DNA of 64,000 nt from Cohnella thermotolerans DSM 17683 (GCF_000429825.1 NZ_KE386955.1:110004-174003), one strand, 5' to 3'; shown: positions 7,998 through 16,760, numbered from the stretch's first letter. Notes: generated by a model from the sequence alone, not told the origin. A program made the numbers and translations.

Positions 7998-8597
7998 TCA
8001 GAAGTGTTCAGCCAACACCTTGACAGCGTTCGAGGGGATGATCAGCTGTCCGTATTCCTCCAGCACGGCCGGCGTGACGGACGTCACTTCGCCGAATTCG
8101 GCGAGCACCGCGATCAGCGCGTGGTATCCCGAGCTCTCGAGGCCGGCGGGATCAAAGCAGAGCACCCACTGATTCTGATAGCGATACATCCTTCCTTCTT
8201 CCGTCAGGTGGTTGACAAGCATCTTGGCGGCTCCGATGGCGTCTTCGATGTCGCGAAAACGATATATAATGGCTTCGCTCTGCTCGAGCGTCACTTCCAT
8301 TTCGTACACTTCATCCTCGAGATCTTCGTCGGACGACGATTCCACATCGCGGTCCAGCTTCCCTCGCGTGACGATCACGACCATTCCTTGAGCCGGCATG
8401 GCGAATACTTCGACCGCAAGCGGCCCCGACGCGTCGAACCCGAGCTCGTTATAGGCTTGGTCCATCATTTCGCTGAACAATTCGTGGACTTTCGGTATTT
8501 CCCGCCACATGTCTTCCTTCTGGATTCCGCGTTCCGACAGATCGTCGAAGGTAAGGAAAATCCTAATCTTGTCCTGGCTAAGCCGCTCCATCCTCAT
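7998..8597 (-). CDS. mecA: Adaptor protein MecA
   Basis: 199 residues with the N-terminal MecA signature MRMERLSQDKIRIFLT, an acidic linker near the middle, and the C-terminal ClpC-binding domain. MecA delivers substrates such as ComK to ClpCP and activates the ClpC ATPase. The ATG at 8597 was chosen because AGGAGG lies eight bases upstream. A start seven codons earlier would put the ribosome binding site inside the gene. It is monocistronic, with its own terminator. Confidence 0.95.
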   Translation of the reverse strand: MRMERLSQDKIRIFLTFDDLSERGIQKEDMWREIPKVHELFSEMMDQAYNELGFDASGPLAVEVFAMPAQGMVVIVTRGKLDRDVESSSDEDLEDEVYEMEVTLEQSEAIIYRFRDIEDAIGAAKMLVNHLTEEGRMYRYQNQWVLCFDPAGLESSGYHALIAVLAEFGEVTSVTPAVLEEYGQLIIPSNAVKVLAEHF

Positions 8598-8729
8598 GAC
8601 AGGATCCTCCTTCTGCACACGATGGGTGATAACAGCGTATGACGCGGCATATAATGTGTGATTGTTTCTGCTTTACAACATGTTATCACTTCTCTATCCG
8701 AAATGCACTAGGGAAAACCCACGAAATGC

Positions 8730-8776
8730 AAAAAAACAGCACCGGACCGCCCCTATTCGGGACATCCGAGTGCCGT
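8730..8776 (-). terminator. Intrinsic terminator after the 8811-9143 gene
   Basis: On the minus strand CGGCACTCGGA pairs with TCCGGTGCTG (one bulged T, one wobble) around a 19-nt loop. Seven T residues follow at 8736-8730. Confidence 0.75.
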
Positions 8777-8810
8777 TATCCGCCCAAGCCTTTTGTTTCG
8801 AAAACGTCCG

Positions 8811-9143
8811 TCAAATTTGGTGATGCCCGTTCTGTTCCAAAATTTCGTTGACGCGGCGCTGCACTTCCGAATCCTTCGAAGCCAGATGGGCGACTTGATC
8901 CAATCCGCCGGAGACGGCCTCGCCGTTCTCGCTCCGCCGCGACGACTCTTTGTCCGAATGGCGGCCGGTGAAGCGCATATTCAGCATTTTGCCGATCGCC
9001 TCTTCCTTCATGCCGCCCATGCGGGACATCAGATTTTGGCCGAGGCTGCCGGCCATGGCCGACATCCGCTTGTTCCGCTGCATGATCATGACCATAGCGA
9101 TTCCTGCAAGGCCGCCCACGACGAACGTTCCAACTCTCGTCAT
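8811..9143 (-). CDS. Small membrane-anchored protein of unknown function
   Basis: 110 residues. An N-terminal transmembrane segment (about 4-22, VGTFVVGGLAGIAMVMIM) is followed by a basic, Met- and Gly-rich soluble part with no known motif. AGGAGGTG nine bases before the ATG and a terminator behind it support a real single gene. It diverges from the polysaccharide deacetylase gene at 9331. I do not recognise the family and no function can be inferred from context. Confidence 0.7.
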   Translation of the reverse strand: MTRVGTFVVGGLAGIAMVMIMQRNKRMSAMAGSLGQNLMSRMGGMKEEAIGKMLNMRFTGRHSDKESSRRSENGEAVSGGLDQVAHLASKDSEVQRRVNEILEQNGHHQI

Positions 9144-9330
9144 CCGCTAAACACCTCCTGTATCCTTGGCCTCCCGAATCCGGGCTGCCGGCATTCTGTA
9201 GTGTGGCCTCAATCGTTGCCGTCATGCTCCATCAAATTAAGGAAGAGGCCCCAGTGTCGGCCGTTGCCGGATATGTTACAATCGGAAGTGACTGTTCATT
9301 AAAGAAACGATACGCGGAGGAGACGCCCCA

Positions 9331-10218
9331 ATGAACCGCATTGCAGCCGCCCTGACCGTACCTTTCATTCTCGCTTCGCTGTCCTCGCTTGCCGCTTGCG
9401 GCAACGCGACGCCGGAGGCTGCGCCCGCCGCCGTTTCGGCCGAGCCGCCGTCTCCTTCCGCCTCCTCCGCGGCCATACCCGCCGGCAGCGCGAACGCCTC
9501 CTCCGCGGCGGCTGACCCGAAGCCGGACGCGCCGGCGGCCTCCCCTTCGGCTGCGGCCGCAACGTCGGCGGCAAAGCTCTATCGCATGAACAAAAACTAC
9601 GATATCGTTCCGATCGACCCGCAACAAACCGGCGCCAAAGTCGTGCTCCTCACGTTCGACGACGGTCCGAAAGCGGAGGCGACGCTGAAGCCGATTCTGG
9701 ACGCGCTGGACAAGCACAAAGCGAAAGCGATCTTCTTCGTCAACGGCTATCGGGTCAAGAAGCATCCGGAGCTGCTCAAGGAAATCGACGCCAGAGGCCA
9801 AACGATCGGCAATCATTCCTGGGACCATATTCAATTGGCCAAAGAAAAGCCCGAAACCGTTCGGGAACAGATCGGGAACGTGCAGCAGATCGTCAAGGAC
9901 GTCATCGGCAAGACGCCCGTTTTCTTCCGGCCGCCGAACGCTTCCGGCAACGCGACGACGCACGCCGTCGCGAAGGCGAACGGCCTTATGTATATGACCT
10001 GGTCCAACGGTTCGCTGGACTGGGAGATGAGCGGCGACAAGATCAAGGACAAGACGGCGGCCATCATCAAGAACGTAAGTGACCAGCTGCATCCCGGAAG
10101 CAACATTCTCATGCACGAGCTCCCCTGGACGGGAGAAGCGCTGGACGCGCTGCTGACCGACCTCGAGAAGCGGGGCTACGCGTTCGTCGATCCGGCCTCC
10201 ATCGATACGCAGGCCTAG
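9331..10218 (+). CDS. Lipoprotein polysaccharide deacetylase (NodB domain)
   Basis: 295 residues. The signal peptide ends in the lipobox LAAC (Cys23), so the protein should be lipid-anchored outside. An Ala/Pro/Ser-rich linker to about residue 80 precedes a NodB homology domain (about 100-290). Catalytic motifs are TFDDG (108-112), HSWDH (162-166, metal histidines) and FRPPNASGN. The family removes acetyl groups from peptidoglycan or other N-acetylglucosamine polymers; the substrate cannot be told here. GGAGGAG precedes the ATG. A weak extended -10 (TGTTACAAT) is at 9274-9282. Its last four bases overlap the convergent gene. Confidence 0.9.
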   Translation: MNRIAAALTVPFILASLSSLAACGNATPEAAPAAVSAEPPSPSASSAAIPAGSANASSAAADPKPDAPAASPSAAAATSAAKLYRMNKNYDIVPIDPQQTGAKVVLLTFDDGPKAEATLKPILDALDKHKAKAIFFVNGYRVKKHPELLKEIDARGQTIGNHSWDHIQLAKEKPETVREQIGNVQQIVKDVIGKTPVFFRPPNASGNATTHAVAKANGLMYMTWSNGSLDWEMSGDKIKDKTAAIIKNVSDQLHPGSNILMHELPWTGEALDALLTDLEKRGYAFVDPASIDTQA

Positions 10219-10511
10219 ACGCGCTGATTGCCCCACCACAGCAGCCCGGCCACGAGAGCGATGAACAAGGCGACAAGCACCCGGTAAAACCAGCGGGTGA
10301 GCGTTCCCCTGGAAGAAGGATGAACCGAAGCGCGGGGCGGCAATCCCGTCTCCGGAATGCCGGACGACGCCGCGGCTTCCGCGATGGCCGCCTCCAGCTC
10401 TTCGATCGTCGATAACGCGTTTTTCTCCTCTTCGTCATCCGTCGCTTCGAACGCGCGGCGCTTCGCTTCGATGTAGCGCTCCCACGCCGAAGAACGGTCT
10501 TCCTCTTTCAT
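10215..10511 (-). CDS. Small C-terminally anchored protein, unknown
   Basis: 98 residues. The N-terminal half is charged and Glu-rich, probably helical (about 1-50). A Pro/Ser linker follows, and a single transmembrane segment lies at the C-terminus (about 74-93, WFYRVLVALFIALVAGLLWW). The ATG at 10511 overlaps the stop of the CPBP protease gene (ATGA), so the two are coupled. A longer upstream frame only runs antiparallel to the protease's own frame and was discarded. A partner or tail-anchored subunit for the protease is possible, but this is inference from coupling. Confidence 0.7.
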   Translation of the reverse strand: MKEEDRSSAWERYIEAKRRAFEATDDEEEKNALSTIEELEAAIAEAAASSGIPETGLPPRASVHPSSRGTLTRWFYRVLVALFIALVAGLLWWGNQRV

Positions 10512-11107
10512 GCTTGCGATTCCCTCCGTAATCGGATAATGAGCCCCATGATCAAATCCACCAGAAAATGCGCGACGATCGGAGCCCACAGCGTGCCCGT
10601 GTGCAAGTAGATCCAGCCGAGTGCGTAGCTGATGCCGAACACCATGCCGGTCGGAATCCAGTGCCTCAGGTAGCGGACGTGGATCGCCGCGAACACGATG
10701 CTCGTCCAATAGGGCCCGATCGCATGCTGAACCGCCCCGCGGAACAGCAACTCCTCGCAGACGCTGACGACCAGGCAAATCAGCACGATGTGCCAGATCG
10801 GCCGCGTCAGGAAAATCCTCTCGTTCACGCCCCCGTCGTCCATCGCTTCTTCCGGCATCCATCGCGAGACGGCGATGTCCAGGGCGACGACCAAGACGGC
10901 CAAACCGGCCGCAAATGCGAGAAATCCGGGATTAGCCGGCCATTTGAGCAAAGAAATGGCGTTTCTCCCCTGTAAAATCACCCACAACAATCCGATAATG
11001 AAAGTAATAAGCTGCGTAAGATACAAATTGATCAGCAGCAGGCGGTCGTCGAGGTCCTGGGCGGATACCTTGCGTATTTTCAAGTTGCGGATGTCGAATT
11101 TTCTCAT
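10508..11107 (-). CDS. CPBP-family intramembrane glutamic protease
   Basis: 199 residues with four to six membrane segments. The three CPBP motifs are present: EELLFRG (Glu118, Glu119, Arg123), a His in FAAIHVRY (His143), and HFLVD (His180, Asp184). The family includes type II CAAX-processing-like enzymes and bacteriocin immunity proteases. The substrate is not predictable. It heads a two-gene unit with the 98-residue anchored protein and diverges from the gene at 11200. Confidence 0.88.
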   Translation of the reverse strand: MRKFDIRNLKIRKVSAQDLDDRLLLINLYLTQLITFIIGLLWVILQGRNAISLLKWPANPGFLAFAAGLAVLVVALDIAVSRWMPEEAMDDGGVNERIFLTRPIWHIVLICLVVSVCEELLFRGAVQHAIGPYWTSIVFAAIHVRYLRHWIPTGMVFGISYALGWIYLHTGTLWAPIVAHFLVDLIMGLIIRLRRESQA

Positions 11108-11134
11108 ATTCCCTCTAAAAATTTATATTTAATA

Positions 11135-11164
11135 TTGTTCTATACGCCATGCATTCACTATACT
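11135..11164 (+). promoter_or_regulatory. Candidate sigma-A promoter for the 11200 gene
   Basis: TTGTTC (11135-11140), 18-nt spacer, TATACT (11159-11164), 36 bases before the ATG. Confidence 0.55.
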
Positions 11165-11199
11165 AGACCTACTAATTTGACCGTAAAGAGGAGTAAATG

Positions 11200-12123
11200 A
11201 TGGAAAAACGTCTAACGCGTACCGATCTCATGTTTGCCCTTGGTTTTCTCTTCATGCTCATCGTCGCGGTAGGAGCTTTCTTCTACGGCGTGAAGATCGG
11301 CGCTTCCCAAGCCGAAGCCCGCCAGGAGAAGGCGGCCGGGTCGGCAAGCGCGGCAGCGGCGGAGACGGCCGCCGCCTACCAGCTTCAGGATCTCGTATCC
11401 TTCTATCATACCGTATTTTTGCCTTATCGTGAATTCATGGACGAGTGGCAGTCCGCCGGGCAGAAGTGGCTGACGGACGAGACGGCCGACCGCTCCGCGT
11501 CCCTCAAGGAATTGGCCAAAACCGCGAACAACAAATACGAATCAGCCAAAGTGTCCTACATCCCTCCCGTCTCCCCGCTGCTGAAGGAGGCCCAGGACGA
11601 ATACCTCAAGAGCTTGAAGCTTTACGCGAGCAGTTTGTCTTCCCATGCGGCGGCCGCGAATCAGGGCACAGCCTCCACCGTGCTGAACCAGATTTACGAC
11701 GACGCCTTCTATAAAGAAGGATTGAAGCTCGGCTTGTCCGCCCAGGAGCGGTACTACGAATCCATGGTACAATGGGCCGCGGGCGTCGACATGAACATTC
11801 CAAGCCATTCCGATTACAAAACGATCGTCGGGCTAACGCAGTGGAAGACGCTCCCGCTCGTCATCAAGAACGGGCTCACCGCCAAATACCTGCAGGAGCA
11901 GTCGATCATGAGCGACTTCCTGCCGCAAGATCTGACCGCCAGAATCGACACCTTCATCGCTTCCGGTCAAGCGGAGCGGATGAAATTGAAATCCATGAGC
12001 GCGATCGCCGATTTGCTGACGCAGACGGACGCGGTTCGCGCGGGAGATTTCCTGAACGCCAAGAACCGCTTCTACGCCAAGCAATTGCTGCCGCAGCTGC
12101 CGTTTTTCTCGTCGGACAAATAA
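11200..12123 (+). CDS. Membrane-anchored extracytoplasmic protein, unknown
   Basis: 307 residues. An N-terminal transmembrane anchor (about 10-32, FALGFLFMLIVAVGAFFYG) is followed by a predicted all-helical soluble domain. No cysteines, metal motifs or known domain are seen. There are two ATGs in tandem. The second (11200) is six bases from AGAGGAG, while the first is only three, so the second was chosen. It has its own promoter and lies ahead of serA, which is transcribed separately. No family recognised. Confidence 0.75.
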   Translation: MEKRLTRTDLMFALGFLFMLIVAVGAFFYGVKIGASQAEARQEKAAGSASAAAAETAAAYQLQDLVSFYHTVFLPYREFMDEWQSAGQKWLTDETADRSASLKELAKTANNKYESAKVSYIPPVSPLLKEAQDEYLKSLKLYASSLSSHAAAANQGTASTVLNQIYDDAFYKEGLKLGLSAQERYYESMVQWAAGVDMNIPSHSDYKTIVGLTQWKTLPLVIKNGLTAKYLQEQSIMSDFLPQDLTARIDTFIASGQAERMKLKSMSAIADLLTQTDAVRAGDFLNAKNRFYAKQLLPQLPFFSSDK

Positions 12124-12160
12124 ACCTCGACACGGCTCGCGATTTGTCGCAGATTGGCCA

Positions 12161-12189
12161 TTGATTTGCCTGTCTCGTTGCTTTAAAAT
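12161..12189 (+). promoter_or_regulatory. serA: Sigma-A promoter of serA
   Basis: TTGATT (12161-12166), 17-nt spacer, TAAAAT (12184-12189). The transcript would start near 12196, giving a leader of about 140 nt before serA. Confidence 0.65.
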
Positions 12190-12245
12190 AGGAAAGGCCG
12201 TTGGACCTTGGAAAAAGAAGCGACGAATGTTGAAATCAGCTACAT

Positions 12246-12305
12246 CACCCTCAATGCACTGTTCGTTCGCGGAATGCGGACGACGGGGAGGTTGAGGGTG
12301 TTTTC
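12246..12305 (+). promoter_or_regulatory. serA: Terminator-like hairpin in the serA leader (candidate attenuator)
   Basis: CACCCTCAA (12246-12254) pairs perfectly with TTGAGGGTG (12292-12300). Inside it CGTTCGC (12264-12270) pairs with GCGGACG (12276-12282). TTTTC follows directly. The hairpin lies between the serA promoter and the serA ribosome binding site (AGGGGGAG). It would therefore stop serA transcription unless overcome. It could alternatively end the upstream gene's transcript. No T-box core or known aptamer was recognised in the 50 nt before it. Confidence 0.6.
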
Positions 12306-12334
12306 TATACTTATGAACTTTAGGGGGAGCTTAC

Positions 12335-13927
12335 ATGTTTAAAGTGTTGGTATCGGACCCGATCAGCGATTTGGGCATTTCTCTTCTTGCGGAAGCGTCC
12401 GACGTCTCCATCGACAAGAAAACCGGGCTGTCCGAAGATGAGCTGGTCGCCATCATCGGCGAATACGACGCCCTTCTCGTTCGCAGCCAGACGCGCGTTA
12501 CCGAGCGGATTATGACCGCCGGCAAGCAGCTCAAGGTGATCGGGCGCGCCGGCGTCGGCGTCGACAACATCGATCTCGACGCCGCCACGAAGCGCGGGAT
12601 CGTCGTTATCAACGCTCCGGACGGCAACACGATTACGACTTGCGAGCATACGTTCGCCATGATGATGGCGCTTGCCCGCCACATTCCGCAAGCTTATTTG
12701 AAGACGGTCGGCGGCGAATGGGACCGCAAATCGTTCGTCGGCGTCGAGCTGCGCAACAAAGTGCTGGGCGTGCTGGGCATGGGCCGCATCGGCAGCGAAG
12801 TCGCCGCCCGCGCCAAGGCGTTCGGCATGACCGTGCTCGGCTACGACCCGTTCCTGACGGAAGAGCGCGCCGAGAAGCTCGGCGTCAAGCTCGCCTCCGT
12901 CGACGAAGTCGTGCGCGAAGCCGACTTCATCACCGTGCATACGCCGCTGACGCCGGAAACCCGGCATATGATCGGCAAAGCCCAATTCGCCCGGATGAAG
13001 AAGGGCGTCCGCCTCGTCAACTGCGCTCGCGGCGGCATCATCGACGAGCAGGCGCTGGTCGAAGCGATCGACGCGGGCATCGTCGCCGGGGCGGCCTTCG
13101 ACGTCTTCGAGGAAGAGCCGCCGAAGCCGGACCATCCGTTCCTGAAGCATCCGAAGATCATCGTAACCCCCCACCTCGGCGCTTCGACTGTCGAAGCGCA
13201 AGAGAACGTCGCGATCGACGTATCGGAGCAGCTCCTTCACATTCTGCGCGGCGAGCCGTACAAGAACGCGGTCAACATGCCGGCCGTACCCGCAGACGTG
13301 CTGTCCAAGCTCGCGCCTTACTTCGAGCTCGGCCGCAAGTTGGGAAGCTTCGCGGCGCAAATGGCCGAAGGCCCGGTCAAAGAGATCGTCGTCGGCTACT
13401 CCGGCGAGCTGGCGGACGTCGATACGCAGCCGCTGACCCGCTACGTTGTGCAAGGCGTGCTGGCTCACCATCTCGGCTCCGACCAGGTGAACGCCGTCAA
13501 CGCCATGCACCTCGCGAAAACCCGCGGCGTCAACATCGTCACCAACAAATCGCACGCCAGCAAAGGCTTCACGAACCTCGTCTCCGTCACGCTGCGGACC
13601 GGCAAGGAAGAGCGCATGGCGGCGGGCGCCCTGCTCAACGGCTTCGGCGCGCGCATTACGCAAATCGACCAATATCCGGTCGACGTGGCGCCGGAAGGGC
13701 ATATTCTGCTCATCTCGCACTACGACAAACCGGGCATTATCGGCCGCGTCGGAACGAGCCTGGGCAGCAACGACGTCAACATCGCCACGATGCAGGTCGG
13801 ACGGAAGCTGGCCGGCGGAGCAGCCATCATGGTGCTCGGCGTCGACAAGGCCGTGCCGAAAGACGTGCTCGTCCAAGTCGCCAGCCTGGCGGACCTGGTC
13901 AGCGCCAAGCAAATTCATCTCGTTTAA
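12335..13927 (+). CDS. serA: D-3-phosphoglycerate dehydrogenase
   Basis: 530 residues, the long form. It oxidises 3-phosphoglycerate to 3-phosphohydroxypyruvate, the first step of serine synthesis. The Rossmann NAD-binding motif is GMGRIGSEVA (about 149-158). The catalytic Arg is in NCARGGI, the Glu in FEEEPP, and the His in PHLGAST. An intervening domain follows, and a C-terminal ACT domain begins near residue 455 (ILLISHYDKPGIIGRVG), likely for serine feedback. A strong AGGGGGAG precedes the ATG. The gene is monocistronic and ends at a bidirectional terminator. Confidence 0.97.
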   Translation: MFKVLVSDPISDLGISLLAEASDVSIDKKTGLSEDELVAIIGEYDALLVRSQTRVTERIMTAGKQLKVIGRAGVGVDNIDLDAATKRGIVVINAPDGNTITTCEHTFAMMMALARHIPQAYLKTVGGEWDRKSFVGVELRNKVLGVLGMGRIGSEVAARAKAFGMTVLGYDPFLTEERAEKLGVKLASVDEVVREADFITVHTPLTPETRHMIGKAQFARMKKGVRLVNCARGGIIDEQALVEAIDAGIVAGAAFDVFEEEPPKPDHPFLKHPKIIVTPHLGASTVEAQENVAIDVSEQLLHILRGEPYKNAVNMPAVPADVLSKLAPYFELGRKLGSFAAQMAEGPVKEIVVGYSGELADVDTQPLTRYVVQGVLAHHLGSDQVNAVNAMHLAKTRGVNIVTNKSHASKGFTNLVSVTLRTGKEERMAAGALLNGFGARITQIDQYPVDVAPEGHILLISHYDKPGIIGRVGTSLGSNDVNIATMQVGRKLAGGAAIMVLGVDKAVPKDVLVQVASLADLVSAKQIHLV

Positions 13928-13940
13928 GTTTAAGCATGAA

Positions 13941-13972
13941 ACAAACCGGCCCTCAGGCCGGTTTGTTGCTGT
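13941..13972 (+). terminator. Bidirectional terminator downstream of serA
   Basis: ACAAACCGGCC pairs with GGCCGGTTTGT across CTCA, followed by TGCTGTT on the plus strand and by TTTCATGC-type sequence on the minus strand. The stop codon of the converging gene fragment falls in the loop. Confidence 0.8.
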
Positions 13973-14450
13973 TCTTGGAAGCCGGGCGCACCAGCGCCGC
14001 CATAACGAACTGAAGCAGCGAGGCGCAGACGAGCACGATCGGGAGTGCCGAAGCCGCCGGATCGTCGGCAAACCAAATCAGCGCGAAGATCGACAGCACC
14101 CGCCCCGCGTTCAGGAACAGCTCCCGGATCACGACCGATTCGATCCGGAACTGGCCCCGCAGCGGAAGAAAGTCCATCAGCCGATAGTAGTGAGAAGTAA
14201 GCGTATTGACCGTCAGCGGGTTGAAAAACGAAAAGACGATCATGTACGCGGTGACCGACCAGGTCCGAATATCGATCAGCAGCAGGCAAGCCGCGGCCGT
14301 AACGCAAGCCGACGTCAGAAGAACGTCCCGCCGGACGTTCGGCTCTCCTCTTCTTCTCGAGACGAGGAACCCCATCGAAATCGTCAGCAGCGAGAAGAAG
14401 ACGGTCAGCAGGCCGACCCCCCTCTCGCTTCCTACCGTCTGGTAGAGCAC
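13953..14450 (-). pseudogene. C-terminal remnant of an MFS-type transporter
   Basis: 165 residues with five to six hydrophobic segments, resembling only the C-terminal half of a roughly 400-residue major facilitator protein. The frame is closed upstream by an in-frame TAG about 16 codons before the GTG at 14450. Only about 110 bases separate it from resE, so the N-terminal half has no room. No convincing ribosome binding site precedes the GTG. Its stop lies inside the serA terminator. Most likely it is a decayed gene; a short functional membrane protein cannot be excluded. Confidence 0.6.
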
Positions 14451-14560
14451 CCGACAGCCCGGTCCGCTCTGCCGGCCGTTTGTTGTAAGCGGTTTCTACA
14501 TCCCGCGCGCGTTCCCCCCGTTGGCGCGTGCAGCCTTCGCCGCGCGCGCCGTTGTCTCCG

Positions 14561-16000
14561 CTATCGCCGTTCCCCGGACGCCACGGGCTTTCCGCTCATC
14601 GGCAACCAAATCGTAAACGTCGTGCCGGCCCCCGGCTCGCTCGTCGCCGTAATTTTGCCGCCGTGAGCTTCGACCAGATTTTTCACGATGGCCAGGCCCA
14701 GGCCGGTGCCTCCGTTGTTCTCCCTTTTGCGGGCTTTGTCGGCTTTGTAGAACCGTTCGAAAATGTACGGCAAATCCTCCTGCGGAATGCCCTGCCCCTC
14801 GTCTTCGACCGTCAGCTTCAGCTCTTCGCCCCGCGAGCCGCGCACTTTGTCCGCCGTCATCCGGATCGAAGCTCCGGCGGGCGTATGGCGGATCGCATTG
14901 TCCAGCAGGTTCGTCAGCACCTGCTCCAGCCGGTCTCCGTCCGCCGTCAGCGTCAAGTCTTCCCGGTCTTCCGACTTGGACAAGAGAATTCCCTTCTCCT
15001 TCGTCAGGGCGGCGAATTTCCGGTAGACCCGGTTCAGCAAGGCGTTCACGTCGAGCGGCTGGAAATGCATCTCCAAATGGCCGGCCTCCATGCGGGCCAG
15101 ATCGAGCAAATCCCTGACGAGCCTGCCCATGCGCAGCGATTCGTCGTGAATGACCTGCACGAGCTCCCGGCGTTCCTCGGGAGACGCCGCAATATCGTCA
15201 AGCAGCGCTTCGCTGTAGCCCTGAACCATCGACAGCGGGGTACGGATCTCGTGCGAGACGTTGGCTACGAAATCTTTACGCAGCTTCTCGACGCGAAATT
15301 CCTCGGTGACGTCCCGCAGGACGGCCACGGCGCCGCGAATGCCGTCCGACGAGACGAGCGGCGTCATGACGACGGAATATACTTCGCTCTGAACGTGGAT
15401 TTTGGTCGTCAGCTCCGTGCCCCGCTTGATGACGGTGCGATACGTCTCCAAGAGAGGGCCCGGCACTTCGCCCCTCCGGTCCGGTTCTTCGTCGCTCCAG
15501 TCGACCGAATTCCAGAGTTCGAGCAGATGCTTGCCTTGCGGATTGGTCAAAATCACGCCCCCTTCGGCATTAAAGGAGATGACCGCGTCCGTCATGCTTC
15601 GGAGCACGCTGCTCAGGTGATCGCGCTCGTGCTCCAAAGCGCGGATGAGCGTGTCGATCTCCGACGCCATCGAGTTGAACGTATTGGCGAGTTCTCCGAT
15701 CTCGTCGGACGAGCGGATCGCCACCCGGGCCGTATAATCCCCTTGCGCGATTTGATCTGCGGCTTCCCGCATCTCCCGAAGCGGCTGCGTAATTTTTGTC
15801 AACAGAAAAAATGCGAAAAAGGTTGTCAGCAAAAAACCGACAGCCCCCGCGTAAACGAACAAATGTTTGATTTTGCCCGAGTCGACGAACGTAGTATCGA
15901 TATACTTGAGCAGGAACAAGCCGATCGTCGAGATGACGACGGCGACGAGCCCGATGATGGTCAGCCACAGCTTGCCGACTACGCTTCTCCATATCGCCAT
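14561..16000 (-). CDS. resE: ResE-type sensor histidine kinase
   Basis: 479 residues. Two transmembrane segments (about 11-34 and 47-67) are joined by only about 12 residues, then HAMP (68-120), a PAS-like domain (about 130-235), HisKA with NVSHEIRTPLS (phosphorylated His), and HATPase_c with N, G1 (DEGQGIP) and G2 (GGTGLGLAIVK) boxes. With ResD it controls respiration and anaerobic genes in Bacillus. Bacillus subtilis ResE is about 590 residues with a large extracytoplasmic loop, which this protein lacks. Sensing is therefore likely cytoplasmic or in the membrane. Three bases separate it from resD. Confidence 0.93.
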   Translation of the reverse strand: MAIWRSVVGKLWLTIIGLVAVVISTIGLFLLKYIDTTFVDSGKIKHLFVYAGAVGFLLTTFFAFFLLTKITQPLREMREAADQIAQGDYTARVAIRSSDEIGELANTFNSMASEIDTLIRALEHERDHLSSVLRSMTDAVISFNAEGGVILTNPQGKHLLELWNSVDWSDEEPDRRGEVPGPLLETYRTVIKRGTELTTKIHVQSEVYSVVMTPLVSSDGIRGAVAVLRDVTEEFRVEKLRKDFVANVSHEIRTPLSMVQGYSEALLDDIAASPEERRELVQVIHDESLRMGRLVRDLLDLARMEAGHLEMHFQPLDVNALLNRVYRKFAALTKEKGILLSKSEDREDLTLTADGDRLEQVLTNLLDNAIRHTPAGASIRMTADKVRGSRGEELKLTVEDEGQGIPQEDLPYIFERFYKADKARKRENNGGTGLGLAIVKNLVEAHGGKITATSEPGAGTTFTIWLPMSGKPVASGERR

Positions 16001-16003
16001 CGC

Positions 16004-16720
16004 TTATTTCGTCACCTCGAGCTTGTAGCCGACGCCCCAGACGGTCGTAATCATCGACGCCGCCTCTACGGACACGCGGTTCAGCTTCTCGCGAAGCCGC
16101 TTGACGTGCGTATCGACCGTGCGCAAGTCGCCGAAGAAGTCGTAATTCCAGACGTCCTTGAGCAGCTCCTCGCGGGAGAACACTTTATCCGGCGAGCTGG
16201 CCAAATAATGAAGCAGCTCGTACTCCTTCGGCGTCAGATTGACCTCCTGGCCGCCCGCGGTTACCCGATGCGCGTCATGCTCGATGACGAGATGCGGGAA
16301 CACGATGTTGTTGCTCGCGGCCATGTCCTTGGACAGGAAGGCGGTCGCGGAAGACCGCCGTAAAATCGCTTTGATGCGGAAGATGACCTCGCGCGGGCTG
16401 AACGGCTTGACGACGTAATCGTCAGCGCCGACTTCGAACCCCTGAACGCGGTTCACTTCCTCGCCCTTGGCAGTCAGCATGATGACGGGAGTCGCCTTGC
16501 TCTGGCGCAGACGGGTGCAAACCTCGATGCCGTCCATGCCGGGGAGCATCAAGTCCAACACGATCAGATCGAAGTCGGTTTGAAGCGCTTTGCGAAGCGC
16601 GGTCTCCCCGTCTTCCGCCTCATCGATGACGTACCCCTCTTTCTCCAGATACATGCGCAGCAAACGGCGAATGCGTTCCTCGTCATCTACGACCAATATC
16701 CGGTTGCCCATTTCGTTCAT
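16004..16720 (-). CDS. resD: ResD response regulator
   Basis: 238 residues of the OmpR/PhoB class. The receiver domain (about 6-120) has the acidic pair DDEE, phosphoacceptor Asp in LIVLDLMLPGMDG and Lys in VVKPF. The winged-helix DNA-binding domain (about 140-235) has the RTVDTHVKRLREKL recognition region. It lies immediately before resE and after ccsB/resC in the res operon, so it is transcribed with the cytochrome c maturation genes. Confidence 0.97.
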   Translation of the reverse strand: MNEMGNRILVVDDEERIRRLLRMYLEKEGYVIDEAEDGETALRKALQTDFDLIVLDLMLPGMDGIEVCTRLRQSKATPVIMLTAKGEEVNRVQGFEVGADDYVVKPFSPREVIFRIKAILRRSSATAFLSKDMAASNNIVFPHLVIEHDAHRVTAGGQEVNLTPKEYELLHYLASSPDKVFSREELLKDVWNYDFFGDLRTVDTHVKRLREKLNRVSVEAASMITTVWGVGYKLEVTK

Positions 16721-16760
16721 CTAGACCGTCTCCTTCTTGATATGCTGTCGCTTCTTATGC

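Noticed and set aside
14528..16363. Long plus-strand open frame (about 610 codons) opposite resE and resD
   Set aside because: It is antisense to two well-supported genes, has no ribosome binding site or protein-like composition, and arises from high GC in the wobble position.
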